Source: Mortierella alpina (taxonomy: Eukaryota; Mortierellomycota; Mortierellomycetes; Mortierellales; Mortierellaceae). Taken from it: 64,000 nt of DNA. A program made the translations under genes and the position numbers. Below, one piece after another: positions 34,718 through 47,606 of the stretch (its first letter is position 1; each line of letters begins with the position of its first letter). The notes under the pieces are model-generated. The model made no database searches and was not told the origin of the DNA. It saw only the letters and a list, made by a program, of their open reading frames with translations. Location of the stretch: positions 372,001 to 436,000 of the forward strand of contig JANATF010000006.1 in NCBI GenBank assembly GCA_029449245.1, in the 5' to 3' direction.

Positions 34718-37700
34718 TTCGGAGGTCAAGCGATGGGTGGTGAAGGGTTCTAATAGGATCGGCAAAAAGTGCCAGAGGAGGAGAGACGAGTGACGCGTTA
34801 GCTTGGTTATACTGCATAGCAGGCGAGTGTGGGTCCCATTCAGACCTCATTCGGACTTGTCGTACCAATGGCAGTTCTTGGTGAGGCGTGCGGAATGAGG
34901 AACGTCGAGGCACGAGAAATTTGAGCGGGAGTTAGGCTGGAGGAGGAACAGAGTCAACAAAGACAGGACGGGAGTGGGGCTGGGAGAGTGGATGAAGAGG
35001 AAAGCGAGGCTGGAAGAGTGGAGAGAGAGAAAGAGGGACAACAGAGAAGAGAGGAAGGGAGAAGAGAGAAGAGAAGAGCGAGAGTGGAAGGAAAAAAGGA
35101 CACTGCTTTAAAGGCACGGATGGGGTGTGCCTTTTAGAAAGTCATAAGGGGCCTGTTGACACACTCCCTCACTATTCAGTTCGCCGACACCGCGATTCAT
35201 TTGCGTTTTTATCGCATTGTAAAAAAGACTCGCACTTTGCACGCAAACCTTCTTTGCCCTGCCCGCTGTCCACGACCGAGCAACTGAGGATCTCCTTTAT
35301 CAATCGTCCTCGCACCAGTTCATTTGGCATCGCCTATAGTACATTATCGATTGGCTGTTCTCTTCTCCCTCCAACCTACAATGGCCTCCTGTCCTTCCTC
35401 AGTCTGGCCGAGCTGCTCGGTTGAGATGGGGCGCGGAGATGCAGAGACCGAGGTCGCAGGCCTGAACTTTGTATTTCCCCCACACCCACTGCCCAAAAAG
35501 ACTTTTGGTTTTTGTCATCGTCCTTCGCCCTGAGACGGCCAATCGCTCCCACTCCGCACACCTCGTCAAAGGCCTTTGGACGCTTTTTGCTCAATATTAT
35601 TTTCCTCCCCAACATCAGCAGCTGGCGCCTGTGACCCTCTGGCTCCGCCTCTGGAGGACTGCACTGCCTTGTCGTCGCCACCCTGTCAAACTCCCTTCTC
35701 GTCTGTTTATTTTTGGTCGTACTTGGCTTCTGGCAGCAAAGCCTGGTCACAGAGAGCCCTTACATGCAACTCTCCAACTTCATCAGATCCAGGCACGGTA
35801 AATGTGAGTATGTATGTATTTTTTGAGATGCTGCAGGATGATGGGTCCGATCTGCCTTATGCCGAAGATCCAGGCGTGCAGACGCAGAGACAAACTGAGG
35901 AGGAGGAGGAAGCAGAGGAGGAGGATGGCCAAGCGGCTCCCGGACATCGGCTTTTCGGGTAAAAAGGTGTATGCGATCAGCTGTGCCCCGAGCATAAAGC
36001 TGAGGCATTTTTTTCGCTCTGCATTGGCTCCGAGAGTGTCATGGTGCGGTATTCTTTCCCCGGTACCTGCATTCACATCTTCATTCTTCACACATTCTCA
36101 CTGGTTTTCAAAGGATAGAGTGACGCCCATGGTTGTATCGACTGGTTTGCGTGATGTCAGCAGCTGGTGCTGCATCGTGGCTCTTCTTCCAGCACAGTTC
36201 ATCCTTGGATGCGCTGGTTCTTTGTCTGTCTCCCGCACTCACAACTCTTGTTGTTTTCCCACAGAGATCGAGATATCGCAAGACGATACCAGTTGGGATT
36301 ATCAAGCCGCCTTCCAGTGAGCAAAGCTTTAGATCGCATCAATGAATGGGCCTCTTGTCCTACCGTAGCGCCTCTTCATCCACTCATCTGCTTCCAACAC
36401 ACCCCTTGTTCAACGTGGTGGAAGAAAAGTCCCAACACGAACCACAGAGGGAGACTGCCAAATACTGGCTTATCTCTGAACTTTGATCTTTGCACGAGGC
36501 TCTTCTCTGTGCATTATCGTCTCGCTCCTCCACTCATTTTTGTCGTTCACTTGCTTACTTGCCAGCTCTCTGCGCGCTTTTCTCGCTCTCCCTTCTTTGG
36601 ACCCACTTATCTCTTGCTTGGGCAACGTACAAATCACTTTTTGAACGATCGAAAAAAAAATAAAAAACTTCTTTGATGTCGTACAGTACTGTAGTTGATA
36701 CAGTAGACATAAACCATGTTACATACCATCAAACAAACACCAAGAACACAACGAAGAGATCTCACGTTTGGCATCAACAACAAAAAAAAATAAAAAAAAG
36801 GCCCACTCAACTCGATATTGAGACCGAAAGGTCTATCTGTTTCACCCAACATGGCAACCCAGCAACAAACTGCCAGCTCGTTCAGGCGATACTCCAGCAA
36901 CAGATTGAAAAAAAAAGACTTGCCTGTGGTGGATTAGAGTTTCCAACACAAGAAACTCTGACTCCACATCATCCAACACACACAACGCAACACTCAACCA
37001 CTCATTCAGAACCGCGTCAGCCCTGAAATGAACCATACCGCCTACTCTAGAGAAACCAAATTGAAACTTGCAACAGCTGTCCACAAACCACATGTGCTGT
37101 TCAGGGCACCAACACCGCCACGTACTTGTAGTACTCGATCAAACAACTCTTTTCATGCTGCTCTGTTCATTCTCCTTGCACAGGACAAGGTGGATGAAAA
37201 TGCATGTTGCATTTTCCATAGCCCACCACCACTACCACTACCACTACCGCCACCACCATCTACCATCCACCCACACAAAAAAACCAAAGCTCCGGCGAAT
37301 TGTCCGATCCCAAATATGACCGTGGGCAAAACAAAATGAGGAATGAAAACAACAAAGTAACTGTGTAGACATATTCACACACAAACGCCTTTCGTCGTCC
37401 TCTTCCGACGGATCTTCGGGAAGGGATCGACTGTATTTTTTTTTTCACTCAAGGTTTTGTGCTATCATGATTGGCTTCACATCACGAGGGGTAAGCTGGA
37501 TCCGACTTCACGGCCGGTAACCTTGAGAGTGCGTTGTGTTGCTTTGTTCTTTTTCCCAAATTTCAGTTCATGCTCCACGTTCGGTCTTCCGAGGTTTCTT
37601 TTTTTTCAGTTAATGTTCAGTTGTGGAGACTGAAGACTAACGTATAGCATCCGCTATGTATCAACCAAAAAACCGGGTGCAAGCACTGTGTACACAACAC

Positions 37701-37972
37701 ATGGTACCTTGTCCGCGTGCTTCTGCAGATTCACACTCACTCATTGACCCCACGCAAAGCAAAGTGAGACCCAAAGCCAAAGCTGTCAGCTGAGGAAAAT
37801 GGGGCGCGAGAGAGAGAGAGGGAGAAAGACACCTTCCTAACGGCTACGTAGTAACATCATAAGTCTCACCCATTTACTCCACACGCAAACGTAAACGTAC
37901 TGTACTGTACGGGGTTTGACTCCCCTCATCCAGGTCCTTTCCATCAAGTGCAAAGTAAAAATACAATAGGTT
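34718..37972. other. 3.3 kb region: ACS1 promoter and gene-poor interval
   Basis: Upstream of ACS1 the minus strand is CT-rich (about 34925-35100), its likely promoter. The rest contains no convincing ORF; candidates at 35376-35750 minus and 35814-36320 plus have no family features. Present are an A run (about 36648-36666), a perfect 12-bp palindrome TACAGTACTGTA (36682-36693), a CCA/CTA triplet repeat (about 37221-37260), and GTACTGTACTGTAC at 37897-37910 close to the end of the 7TM gene. A non-coding transcript cannot be excluded. Confidence 0.45.
36682..36693. promoter_or_regulatory. Perfect palindrome TACAGTACTGTA
   Basis: A 12-bp perfect palindrome in non-coding DNA, overlapping two copies of the recurring ACAGTAC/GTACTGT core. 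It is a candidate dimeric binding site. Confidence 0.4.
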
Positions 37973-40900
37973 TTATTCCCTGGTGCCAGACCACAAATCC
38001 GACTTTGAAGGTTGGGCGTCTCTATCGTGCGCTTGGCTCGGGCTCTTTTGGTACGCGCCGCCTGCGCCATGACTCCCAGTAGCCGGACTCGGATCCTCCA
38101 TGGACGCTGTAGCGTCCACACTCCTTGTCGATCGATGGTGATGGTGATGATATTTACCCTGTGCACCGACGGAAGCAGACGCTGACTGTGGAGCACTGTT
38201 GTCATGAGGACGAGTCCCATTGTGATTACCACTGGCGCGCGCAATCAGTGCCTGAGTCCAAGGATCGTCCGCCATGAGATGGGAGGTCGTGAGGCTACTG
38301 GTACGACTGTGCTCGTTGTTGTTCAGCGGCCCATCGTTCATCCTCGCCACAGGAGACAACCGATGATGTGGTTGAATTCCTCCCGGAAGTGAATACTCTA
38401 GACTGGTCTTGCTCTTCTGATACTGTGGCGCGTTGTAGCTCCCAGAGTCGCGATGAGACGGGGACGACGATCGTTGAGGCGCGGGCGAGTTCCGTCCGCT
38501 GCTGCTGTCTCCACCCCCAACGCCGTAATACGTGAACCCACCGTAACCTCCGACCTGAGGCGAGGATGGACGGACGCCTGTATTTGAGGAGGAAGATGAC
38601 GAAATATCGAGCATGCCTAACGTTGGTTGTCCTTCTCGTTCCTCTTTGATCCCAGTGCTGCTGCTGTTGCCGTTGCCCTTACTGCTCAATTCTGCAGCTC
38701 GCCTATAATAATAGGCCGAAGCCAAGTTGTCGACGGAGCGCTGGTGACGACTGTTGGCCCTTCGCAAGTCCATGGCGGCGGTACTGAACCCAGTTCGATC
38801 TTTGCCCATTCCTGTCCGATACTCCGTTTCGCGGTCAAGAGAGTTGTGTCGGTGTTCCTGGACCCTTGGCCTGAGGCCACCGAGCCGCGAGAGTGGTGAC
38901 ATTGGTGGTGAGGAAGGTGGTGACGATGCAGAAAAGGCGTTGCTGTTCTTCTCCTCGAAAACAGCATCGGTGGGGCTGATGAGGGGAGACATTGTTCCCG
39001 GTTTAGGCGATTCTGAAGAGGACAGTGAGTTACGAAGTCCACTTGACGGAGTATCATTCTCGGTAATAACTTCCCCTTGCTGCAGCTCATTCGCCAGGGC
39101 TGTGTCGACACAGATGGATCCCTGCTGGATAGCGCCGCCAATGGTTTTTGATAAAATCGCCGCTGTAATGGCCGATGTTGTACCCTGGAACGACTTTGAG
39201 CGGGTCCAGCTCTGTCGTGGAGGCGGTGAAAGAGAGGTCTTGGCGGGCTGAGTGATGGCGAGTCCACTGGAGGGCTTGCGAGTGGCTGTGATGGGTAGGG
39301 CCGTCATCGTGGCCTCAGGAGATGCAGGCCCAACGTCCATGCTGCTGCGAGCTGCAGGCACGTCAGACTTTGACCGATTGCCTCGCTGTTTGGATTTCAA
39401 CTTTTTGGACCCGGAGCCAGATCTGGATAGGGAGGAGCTTGCTACTGAAAATGACTGTGCTGGGTATGAGGGTTGCGTGCTGCTGGCAGGGACGCCAAAG
39501 GTACCTTGAACAGGCGCCGCTGCAACCTCGGCCTTTGGTGACTTTTTGGAGTGGAGGGCGTTCTTGGACAGCTTGGAAGATGTGCCCTTTCCCACATTCT
39601 CAGGGGACTCGGACGTGCTACCAGTCTTGTAGGACGAGCCGTCCGATGACTTGATGCCACTAAGGAACGCCAGGTCTGTCAGCGTTCCATCAGCCGATGG
39701 CCTAGGAGACAACGGGTGTCTTTGCGAGGTTGACGGTGCTGTCCTATCCTTGGCCGAAGACGATCCCCCGAGCTCAGGAGCTGCTCCGTGAGGGCGCTTG
39801 AATTCCGCCAGGCTGGAGTACGGATCCGGATAATAATACTGCAGACCCCTGTCCTCATCCTCATCAACTAAACGGCTCCTTGTCGAGGAAAGGGCCAGGG
39901 CCTCCACAGTCGCAGGAGAGGGAGCGCTAATATGCACCGGACCTGACGACTTGCCCTCAGACTTTGTGATCGGGGGATGAGGGCTGTGATCTCTCTCCTG
40001 ATCGTACATGTCCTGACTTGGGCGAGCCCAGTCTCCAGCCTTGTTGCCACTTCCTGAAAGTACCTTGGAAAATACTCCACGGCGGCCGTCCTTTGCTCTG
40101 CCCTTCACTGGTGAAGCAACCTCCACTGCAAAATTACCACTGCTGTACTTGCTGCTTTTGCTCTCACTTTTTGAAACATTGCTGGCAGGGCTATGGTCTG
40201 CCTCGAACAGCTTCGACTGAGGCAGCTGGCGGTCACCCTCCGTCGACTTGCGCCCTGCTAGCCACTTCTTCTTGAACCCAGCTACGTGTTTGTCGCCATT
40301 TTGGGTGCTCGTCAGTGCTTTCTCCTCGTAGTCACCCCTGCCTCCCAACGCGAACGCGGGTTTCTTGGTGGGGCTGGAAGGATGCTTCGTCCAGTGCAAG
40401 GGATCTACTGCATGAACGGCGGCAGCCAATTCCTGTCCTGGAGCTTTCTCTTTCTCCTTGTCCTGAGCCACACCTGACACTGAAGAGGTTGCTGTGATGG
40501 AGGTGGTCCTCTCATTCGTACTAGTGGCGATATAACTGAATCCACTGGAGGATGGCGAGTCACTTGAAAGTCTCCTGACAGCCATTCCCTCCCCACGCCC
40601 CCCGCACCTCAAGTGATAATAGTGTGAGTGAGGTCCAAAATCATATGGAGCGTCGCCGTTATGTCTATGGGGATCGTCGCGACTGTCAAAAGTGAGAGAA
40701 GGAGTGTCCCGAGCATCCTCGTCCTGCATGGCCATGACCACGGGTAGTAAAGCCGACCGATATTCCGCCAGCTGCTTTTGAAGTCCTGTCAACTCCTGGC
40801 CATGGCTGCTGCTTGGCTCCGCCTTTGATCTCCCTCGAGGCGGCTCTGGGAAGTCGACGGATTCATTTTGGACGTCAGCCCCTCTTTCAGATACAGACAA

Positions 40901-43025
40901 GAGATCATCGGGATATGGCGATGATGACGGAGAAGGTGGCGGGTAAGGCTCCTCGAGGGGGTGGGAGAGGCTGTTCTCGTTGTTGCCCTCAGAATCCTGT
41001 CGCATGTGACCCCATCCACCGAGCTCCCATCCTGTAGTCCCGGCGGTATCTGAGTTGCTCAGAAGTGTCTCTTCTGCATCTGCGAAATGCTTTTGCGAAT
41101 CACCTAGTGAATGACAACGGGAAGTTTGTGAGATAGGTTACATAGCCTGCATCCGTACACCTCACTTCCAGCGAGCCAACTGGTATTGCCCTTACCTTTC
41201 ACATTAATGCTCTTCTCAAAACTAGTTGAAAAGTTTCCGAGGGTTCCGGAATCCGATCGCCCGCATCCAGGTGAGCTAGCACTCCAGGATGCTCCTGACT
41301 GCCTCTCAGAAGAACCCGCTTTTGTGAATGCTTGCTGTGGGCGCTGGAGTTCAATGCTTGAGGGGCTAAGGCTGCCTGTCAAAGGATCGCTGCTTTCGCC
41401 CCTGTTTGCTGAACTTCCAAATGGGGCTGGTGAAAGTTGATAAAGGGTCGAGTCCTCGGACATTGTTCTTGCAGCCACCAAATGACCGTGGTACTGATGT
41501 ATTGAGTCTGGTCGAGAAAGATGGTCATCATTAGTGTGCTGACTCTCAGGCCCATCTTCCGACTCGAAATCCTGATTAAAGAATTTGTTGCTCTCCATTG
41601 ATGCACCGCGGCTCCGTGAATGAAAGAACCGCAGGCGACCATACGTACTCCCTAAACTCGTATGCCGGTTGTTGCTGCTGCCATCGATCTGGTGCATGGG
41701 CTCGTCCGCGGATGGTTTTAGATAGCCGGCATCATCCGTGTAACCAATACGGGATCCTGCGCGGGAATGAGTGGGCGCGAGAGTGCCTATGGGGTCGCCC
41801 GGGCTTGTGAATGAACCGTGATAGCCAGTATTACAGCCTGCGCTGTCGATTCTTCCACGATAGCCGCCTCCGCTATTGCCTCCTTTGCCAGGGTTGTTAA
41901 AGTGACGGCGATAGAACTTGACCAGGTAAGCAGGAGCTGGCACGAAGAAGATTGGTCCTATGGTCGCTCGTACACAAAGGTCCAGAGCCTGGGCTTGCTG
42001 TTCAAAGACAATCTCGGGCACGAAAAAGTAATAGATATTCAGGATCGCATATGCCTGTTTCGAATACGTGAAAGTCTGTTAGTCACTGCGTGCAGTCACT
42101 TGATTGGTGTTTCCACGCGCCGAGACACGCGTAGGGTCGCAGGGATTCTTACCAACACAACGATTGTGATACAGGTCATATACCACACGCCAACGGCCAT
42201 CATGTCGCTATCCAGCGGTCTGCCTACGGGGCCGCGTCGACGATGGTGATTCAGGAGTGGGACAAAGAGATAGGCAGAGACCCATCCAAAGGTGAAGATC
42301 ATGAACATTTGGTGTGCGCTATACGCTGACTGGTTTGGTCGCCCATACATGTCCCGCTCGGACCAGGTCAAGTCTGTCCAGTTTCTCGCGCCCACTTCGA
42401 ATCTGTTGCCATCGGTGATCATGCCCCTGCACTGCATAACGGACTCTTGAATCTCGAGCTGCATCCTTGTTCTGATGCCACGCTGGATAATGAGTGACCA
42501 AAGTTCTTGAATTTCTTGACCAGAGATGGGGCGGAAAAGAGCTCGGTCGACGACATACAGGGTGACATGGCCTACTGCCAGGAGCGCGTAGATGACAAGG
42601 AGACCCATGGCCACCTTCCAAAAGATATTTCTGTGTCCAGCCATCGGATAAAACCCACTACCGACGGAGGTGATGGTGTACATGAGCGCGAGGATGCCAA
42701 TAGGCTCCGCGATAAAATTCCATAGCCAGAACGGTATGGGTCCGATGACGAGCCTGGATCTCAGCAGACCCGCCACGGCAATGGTCAACCCCCAACAGGT
42801 GCAGAATGCGGCATAGAGTCGCAGACGCGTCCGGGAGCGATAGCAGACTACAAGGGCAGCAATAGTGAGCAGGCCGATGTAGCAGGTTGCGACCGTAAAG
42901 CTAGTGTCTGCTCTGAGCCAACTGCGCTTACGGTTATTGTTGTGGCCGAACTGAGCCGAACTGGACCCGTTGTTGTCAGCGAAGCGTTCACAGACGGACC
43001 ATGGTGGCATGATTCCGATAGGCAA
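37973..43025 (-). CDS. Seven-transmembrane receptor-like protein A with very long Ser-rich tail
   Basis: Three exons on the minus strand, 43025-42153, 42054-41166 and 41103-37973, predict 1,630 residues (phases 0 and 1). Seven hydrophobic helices are visible at about residues 43-62, 70-89, 97-120, 135-160, 236-258, 274-303 and 312-335. N-glycosylation sequons occur in the N-terminus (NGS, residue 19) and in the long loop 161-235 (NWT, NQS), consistent with an outside N-terminus as in G-protein-coupled receptors. Intron 1 lies inside helix 6. After the motif QAQALDLC about 1,290 residues of Ser/Gly/Pro/His-rich tail follow, with many possible phosphosites. I do not recognise a named receptor class. 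The tail is joined by a 62-nt intron (GGA A|GTGAGG ... CACTAG|GT GAT). If that join is wrong, exon 3 would be a separate gene starting near 41005. Paralogue at 47607-50692. An alternative start is Met at 43010. Confidence 0.75.
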
Positions 43026-43540
43026 ACGTCGATATCCTGCACGAAAGGAGAGGAACGACGATGCGAGAAAGGATGTTGTTCAAAGCAACTGGAGCAGCTG
43101 CTTCGAGTCTGATGAAGAGAGACAAAAGGGTGCGAGAAAGAGAGAGAGCGAGAGAGAGCAGGAGAAAAAGGGGTAAGGTCTATGAGATGAAGCGATGGAG
43201 GGAAGGGGGTGGTGCGAGCCTGCGACTGCAGCGACTACCGTTCGTGTTGACGTTCTACTCGGCCGAGGAGCAGTTCCTTTGACATTCAAGGCTGTGGGCG
43301 GGGAGTCAAATTAAAAGGAGATCTTGTCGCCACGCGTCAGAGGGAAGGGCAGGGCGGTAGGATGGAGAGAACTAGGCGGTCGACGAGAAGAGGAATAAAG
43401 ACGAATGAAAAAAGAAAAAAAAAGACAGGAGGAGTGAGGGATGGAGCTAGTTTGATTGTGGAGGCATGGACATGGTCTGCGGATGCAGCGGTGGAATGGA
43501 GAGTGGGCGAATGGGAGGATGGGTGGATGGAGAGGAAGGA

Positions 43541-43630
43541 AGAGAGAGAGAGAGAGGAAGGGAGAGAGAGAGAGGAAGGAAGAGAGAGAGAGAGAGAGGA
43601 AGGGAGAGAGAGAGAGAGGAAGGGAGAGGA
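43541..43630. repeat. GA/GGAAG microsatellite upstream of 7TM gene A
   Basis: Imperfect alternating GA runs separated by GGAAGG spacers lie 520-600 bp upstream of the 43025 start codon. On the minus strand this is a CT tract, so it may be a promoter or leader element. Confidence 0.85.
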
Positions 43631-43818
43631 AGGATAGAGAGCGGGAGTGCGAAGGAGGACGAAGGACAAAGGACGAGGAAGAGGTGTGCGGCGGCGGGGT
43701 GGGCAGCCTTGGGAAAGGAAAGCGAAAGGGAGCAAAGGAAAGAAAAAGGAAGAGGCGAAGAGAGACAGAAAAACATAGCGACGATATATGATATATGATA
43801 GAAGAAGGCATGGATTAC

Positions 43819-43850
43819 GGTATGGATGGTATGAATGGTATGGATGGTGT
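43819..43850. repeat. TATGGATGG/TATGAATGG short tandem repeat
   Basis: Three to four imperfect 9-10 bp units follow an ATATATGAT stretch. Non-coding. Confidence 0.75.
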
Positions 43851-44107
43851 ACCCAGGGCATGGCATACATAGGGTTGTTCTTTGCTCAGACAGAGAAAGA
43901 GGCACTGGGCGACAGGTACCTGCGTGCTCGTACACCCGATTCAGGCACCGTATGCACGATAAGCCGGCAGGCTGCGAGGGCGAGCGGGCGGGTGTGGACC
44001 TGGTTCTATTCTCTTTTTTCGGCCATACGCGCGATACATGGGGACATGCGAATATGGTTTGGGCACACCTCCGCAACTCAGAGAGACATGGGAAACCCAC
44101 TCACAGA

Positions 44108-44155
44108 GACACACAACACAACACAACACACAACACACAACGCACAACACATACA
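44108..44155. repeat. CA-rich microsatellite (ACACAACAC units)
   Basis: Imperfect alternation of CA and CAA units between 7TM gene A and the dioxygenase gene. Confidence 0.8.
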
Positions 44156-45092
44156 CAGAGAGACATCCGCCCTCACCCTGTTATTATTGTGAGCACACCC
44201 TCCGTCGAGAATAACCGACGGCAAGCGAGACAGCAAGGCTGCACCAAGCAGTGTTTGTAGAACAGTCGCCAACGACGCACACAAGGGCAAAGGCACCTGG
44301 GGCGCACAAAGAAGAACCCGCATGCGCGCTGGATGCAGCAGCCACCCTTTCGACCATCTTTGTTCTCACTTCACACAAACAAACAGGCATGCAGGCGTAG
44401 CAATCGATCCTAATGCCCACCCATAGTCTACTTTGTTGTGTGCCAATTTATGGACCCCCCTTCCCCCCCTCCAACTCTGGGTCTTCCCATCAACAGCCAG
44501 GCTGCTTTTAGACACTTAGACACTCCGTCTTCCCCCCCTTCCCCCCCCTGCTCTTCTTACTAGTGTCCATCACTCCCTGAAGGCTTTTTGCACACGCTCC
44601 AAAAACAAAACACCAGTCAACCTGCCGCTCCATTCGCGAGGGCATCCTTGCCGGGTCATGGGCATGGTTCCCATCCCCAACCTCGCAAAAAGAGGGGTGG
44701 GTACTTCAATTTGTCAAGGTTTGAACACAGACAGCCATCCCGCACGTTGCTCTCATTCAATCGAGGCTTGGGAGATTAGCCATTCCACTCCATCCGTCAG
44801 CATCATACTGTATATCCAAGTATCGTCATGCCGAGTGTACATGTACCAGAGGATTATCTCCATCAGGGGCTCAATCGTACCAGGCAGCCTTTACATGAAT
44901 GTTTCTGAATGTCATGCTCATTGTGCTTAATATACGCCATACTCACTATAGCCACACCCTGGTCTTAAGGATGGACCCGAGAGTCGAAACGACCCGGACT
45001 CTTGGAGTCCAAAAAGACACTATATATATACGGTAAAATTCTTTATGTCTCTCCTGTCTACGTGCCTTACAGTCGGTGCCCCCTGTTTTCTC

Positions 45093-46597
<1,505 letters not shown>

Positions 46598-47606
46598 CGT
46601 GGGAAAAAAGTACCGGGAGTCAGCTGCGGGTGTGTGGTGAAGGGAATGGCTGGATGGAGGGTGCGATGGCGAATGGAGAGGCGTGGGAGAGGATGGATGA
46701 GTTGCAAGGAGGAGAATGGGGGCTGAAGCGCGCCGTGTATTTATACTGCTATTCGCTCGATCGCCTTCATTGACTCGACAGCTACTGCTCGCTGTTGGCC
46801 ATGACACCACATGATGCCGATCAACCCTTCTACCTGGGGTGGGTCCCCGCTCCGGAGAGAGCGCATCGATGCCATTCCTGGACATCGCACGATGTATGTG
46901 AGTGCGGGGAAGCAGGAAACCTTCTTTTGCTGCTACTGGACCCTCCATCCATCGTTCCCTCGGTCTGCACGGCAGTCTCGTTCCGTAGACGAAACTGTAC
47001 GCCATTGAATGTACAGGGCGTGTGCAGGATCCATGGATGGAAAGGACGTGCCCGCAACCCAGCCCAGCGCGAGCCCAGTCAAAGCGCGCCGCAGGGCCGC
47101 CAAAGCATAGAAGCAAAGCGCAGAAGCACGAGAGGAAGGCAAACACGCAAACACACAAACAGGCAGACAGGCAGACAGTCAGTCAGGCACGACTGTGGAT
47201 CATGCGCTCTGCTACAGCAACACAAGACACAGCAGCCGCGTCTCCCTTGGTGGGAACATTGCACAGTGCGGGCACGAGTTAAATAACGCGCGCTCTCTCG
47301 CTGCCCTTTTTCACCCTCTTCACACTTCATGCACCCTCGCCGCCGTCATTTTCACACCTCTGCCTCTGCCACGCACTCCCCGGCGTGCAAGGGATTCACT
47401 GCCCCTCGATCTCTTCATCGCTGCTCTTCCTTCTGCACGACCGCCCTGCCCCTCATCCACCTGCGCTTCCTGGGACCCTCGTGCACACTCCAATCGAACC
47501 TTTGTATTCTCGTTTTCCCTCTCCATCCCTGTCGGCCATCCTCAGCATTGCCTGACCTCGTCCGCCAGGAGACGAGCTCACTGAGTCTCTATTCCCCCCG
47601 CCCCGC
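46598..47606. promoter_or_regulatory. Divergent promoter region, dioxygenase and 7TM gene B
   Basis: The 1 kb between divergent starts has a TATA-like element on the minus strand (46738-46745), a CA/GGCAGACA repeat (about 47145-47185) and a CT-rich plus strand from about 47290 leading to the 7TM start. No gene is seen. Confidence 0.5.
46738..46745 (-). promoter_or_regulatory. TATA box candidate of the dioxygenase gene
   Basis: TATAAATA on the minus strand, 141 bp upstream of the ATG at 46597. Confidence 0.5.

Larger units (their letters stand above)
43026..45092. other. 2.1 kb intergenic region with GA and CA microsatellites
   Basis: This is the upstream region of 7TM gene A and the 3' flank of the dioxygenase gene. 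A long GA/GGAAG tract (about 43541-43630) reads as CT on the transcribed minus strand, matching the pyrimidine-rich leaders of other genes here. A TATGGATGG repeat (43819-43850) and an ACACAACAC tract (44108-44155) follow. ORFs in these tracts are repeats read in all frames and are not genes. Confidence 0.5.

Noticed and set aside
35814-36320. 168-codon ORF in the gap upstream of 7TM gene A
   Set aside because: Mixed Arg-run and Cys/Ser composition, no recognisable motif, nothing to support coding over chance.
43456-43798. Arg/Glu-rich ORFs of about 110 codons in both frames
   Set aside because: They are the GA microsatellite translated, with Arg-Glu alternation.
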